A DNA stretch of 6,724 bases, from contig JAKSCN010000013.1 of assembly GCA_022360595.1 (NCBI GenBank), positions 1-6,724 on the forward strand. The letters run 5' to 3'. This DNA is from Chromatiales bacterium (GTDB lineage: Bacteria; Pseudomonadota; Gammaproteobacteria; Chromatiales; Chromatiaceae). This document shows, piece after piece, positions 5,686 through 6,724 of this stretch (positions within the stretch are counted from its first letter, which is position 1; each line of letters begins with the position of its first letter). The notes beneath the pieces are model-generated. The model was not told the origin of the DNA. It searched no databases and saw nothing but the letters and a program-made list of their open reading frames with translations. The position numbers and the translations under genes are program-made.

Positions 5686-6724
5686 TTATCCTGTCACTCT
5701 GGCCGGAACGACTTCAGCGACAAAGTGTATTGATGTTTCGATTGCTTCCAGTTGAAAGTGGGGTTTGATATGCGCTATACAGAAGTAGGCGCCTGCCGAG
5801 CCGGTCTGTTCATATACCGATATCTTGGCGTCCCGCAGTGGGTATTGGGAGAGGAGCTTTTCGCTCGCCTCGTCGGTGGACATAACGTAGTTGAGTATCC
5901 AGTTCTGCAGATAGTGACGACAATCCTCCGCGCTGGCAAAAGCGCCCACCTTGTCTCTGACAATCACTTTCAGGTAGTGGGAAAAACGTGATGTGCAAAA
6001 GACATACTGCAGCATGGATGAGTATTTGGAGTTTATCTGGGCAATCTTTTCGGCATAGCTTTGGGGGCTCTGCACGGATGAGGCGCTGTAGAAAACACCG
6101 ATATCACTGTTTGTCGTGTACGACAGCGGAATAAAGCCGTGGTCTGACAGCTCCCGCTCCAGATCGTCGGTAATCAGCACTTCAGCAGGCATCTTGCCCT
6201 GCCGGTCCACTTCGGAGATGGGCGTGGGCAGGTCATCCACTGTGCCCCCTGAATAGCTGCGTACACCGGTGATCTCAGCCAGCCAGCCGGTGCTGCTAAA
6301 ACAGCGCGCCAGTACTGAACCAAACGCAAATGAGGAGCCGATCCATAAGTAGTCGCCCTTATCCCCCGATTTGGTTCGATCGGAGTAGACAAACTTATCC
6401 ACCCGCGTGGCGGTTTTGGCGTAGGGTTCGCGGATCAGCAACCGAGGCAGGGTGATACCAACAAACCGGGCGTCCTCGGTTTTGCGAAACGCCTTCCACT
6501 TGATGTAGCTCTTCTGTTGAAAGGTGGTGGTGAGATTGACACTGCCATGCAGCTCGGCAAAGCTGTCCAGCTCCAGCAACGAGGGGTGTGCGTTCACAAT
6601 GAACGGGGCAAAGCTGGCAGCGGCAATCGCCGACATACCCGACAGTATTTGAATATCGTCCTGACCGGAGATACGGCTCAAGTGAGTGACTTGATAGTTG
6701 CCCAGCAGTACGCCAAAGGGTTCG
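5686..6724 (-). CDS. tssC: T6SS contractile sheath large subunit, TssC family, probably ImpD-type paralogue (partial, N-terminus off the right edge)
   Basis: The frame is open to the right edge. The in-window part is 345 residues plus a TAA stop (5686-5688), roughly the C-terminal 70% of a ~490-residue TssC. A TTG at 6681 is not the real start: the 14 upstream codons read EPFGVLLGNYQVTH, the conserved TssC segment that lies well inside the family. With fragment numbering from that Glu, further motifs are WKAFRKTEDARFVGITLPRL (76-95), REPYAK (98-103), GTVDDLP (160-166), AEVLITDDLERELSDHGFIP (180-199), SMLQYVFCTSRFSHYLKV (236-253), DKVGAFASAEDC (257-268), NWILNYV (274-280), YPLRDAKISVY (294-304) and PHFQLE (321-326). 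TssC pairs with TssB to form the cytoplasmic sheath whose contraction drives the Hcp tube. The ending resembles the ImpD type, a second TssC-like protein in rhizobial imp clusters; that finer call is from memory of family motifs. It is followed directly by tagJ, with no hcp between. Confidence 0.93.
   Translation of the reverse strand, partial: EPFGVLLGNYQVTHLSRISGQDDIQILSGMSAIAAASFAPFIVNAHPSLLELDSFAELHGSVNLTTTFQQKSYIKWKAFRKTEDARFVGITLPRLLIREPYAKTATRVDKFVYSDRTKSGDKGDYLWIGSSFAFGSVLARCFSSTGWLAEITGVRSYSGGTVDDLPTPISEVDRQGKMPAEVLITDDLERELSDHGFIPLSYTTNSDIGVFYSASSVQSPQSYAEKIAQINSKYSSMLQYVFCTSRFSHYLKVIVRDKVGAFASAEDCRHYLQNWILNYVMSTDEASEKLLSQYPLRDAKISVYEQTGSAGAYFCIAHIKPHFQLEAIETSIHFVAEVVPARVTG
5689..5692 (-). 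promoter_or_regulatory. Ribosome binding site of tagJ
   Basis: AGGA on the minus strand lies 7 nt before the ATG at 5681 and overlaps the last sense codons of tssC. From the in-frame ATG at Met3 (5675) the spacing would be 13 nt, so the site favours the upstream start. Its location inside the tssC end means tagJ initiation is probably tied to passage of ribosomes finishing tssC. Confidence 0.6.

Noticed and set aside
6679..6681. TTG as the start of the right-edge gene
   Set aside because: The frame stays open upstream and encodes the conserved TssC segment EPFGVLLGNYQVTH, so the gene begins outside the window.

Overview
All recognisable coding content is on the minus strand and forms part of one type VI secretion system (T6SS) operon. 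In transcription order (high to low coordinates) the genes are: the C-terminal ~345 residues of a TssC-family sheath protein, entering from the right edge; TagJ (ImpE/SciE family); the baseplate subunits TssE, TssF and TssG; and a membrane-spanning Ser/Thr protein kinase that runs off the left edge. The five junctions are a 4-nt gap, a 4-nt ATGA overlap, another 4-nt ATGA overlap, a 13-nt overlap and a 12-nt gap. The window is therefore almost entirely coding. No promoter, terminator, RNA gene, repeat, mobile element or CRISPR was seen, and no stretch over 300 bases lacks a gene.

How the parts fit: TssC builds the contractile sheath with TssB (not in the window). TagJ is a sheath-associated accessory protein linked in other systems to ClpV. 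TssE, TssF and TssG form the baseplate wedge on which the sheath and Hcp tube assemble. The kinase is the probable sensory and regulatory element, comparable in role to PpkA of threonine-phosphorylation-controlled T6SSs. Its layout differs from PpkA as I know it: N-terminal kinase, membrane helix, about 140 residues of Cache/PAS-like extracytoplasmic domain, second membrane helix, then a HAMP-like segment that continues past the window.

The order tssC-tagJ-tssE-tssF-tssG without hcp after tssC matches the impD-impE-impF-impG-impH order of rhizobial/Agrobacterium-type clusters. It differs from Pseudomonas aeruginosa H1, where hcp lies between tssC and tagJ and clpV follows tssG. The C-terminal motifs of the TssC fragment also look like the ImpD-type second TssC.

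Organism: a proteobacterium with moderate GC (by eye about 50-55%), possibly a marine or sulfur-oxidising gammaproteobacterium. That placement is a weak guess from protein flavour and composition. The core machinery is ordinary T6SS; the unusual part is the sensor kinase, whose C-terminal end lies outside the window.
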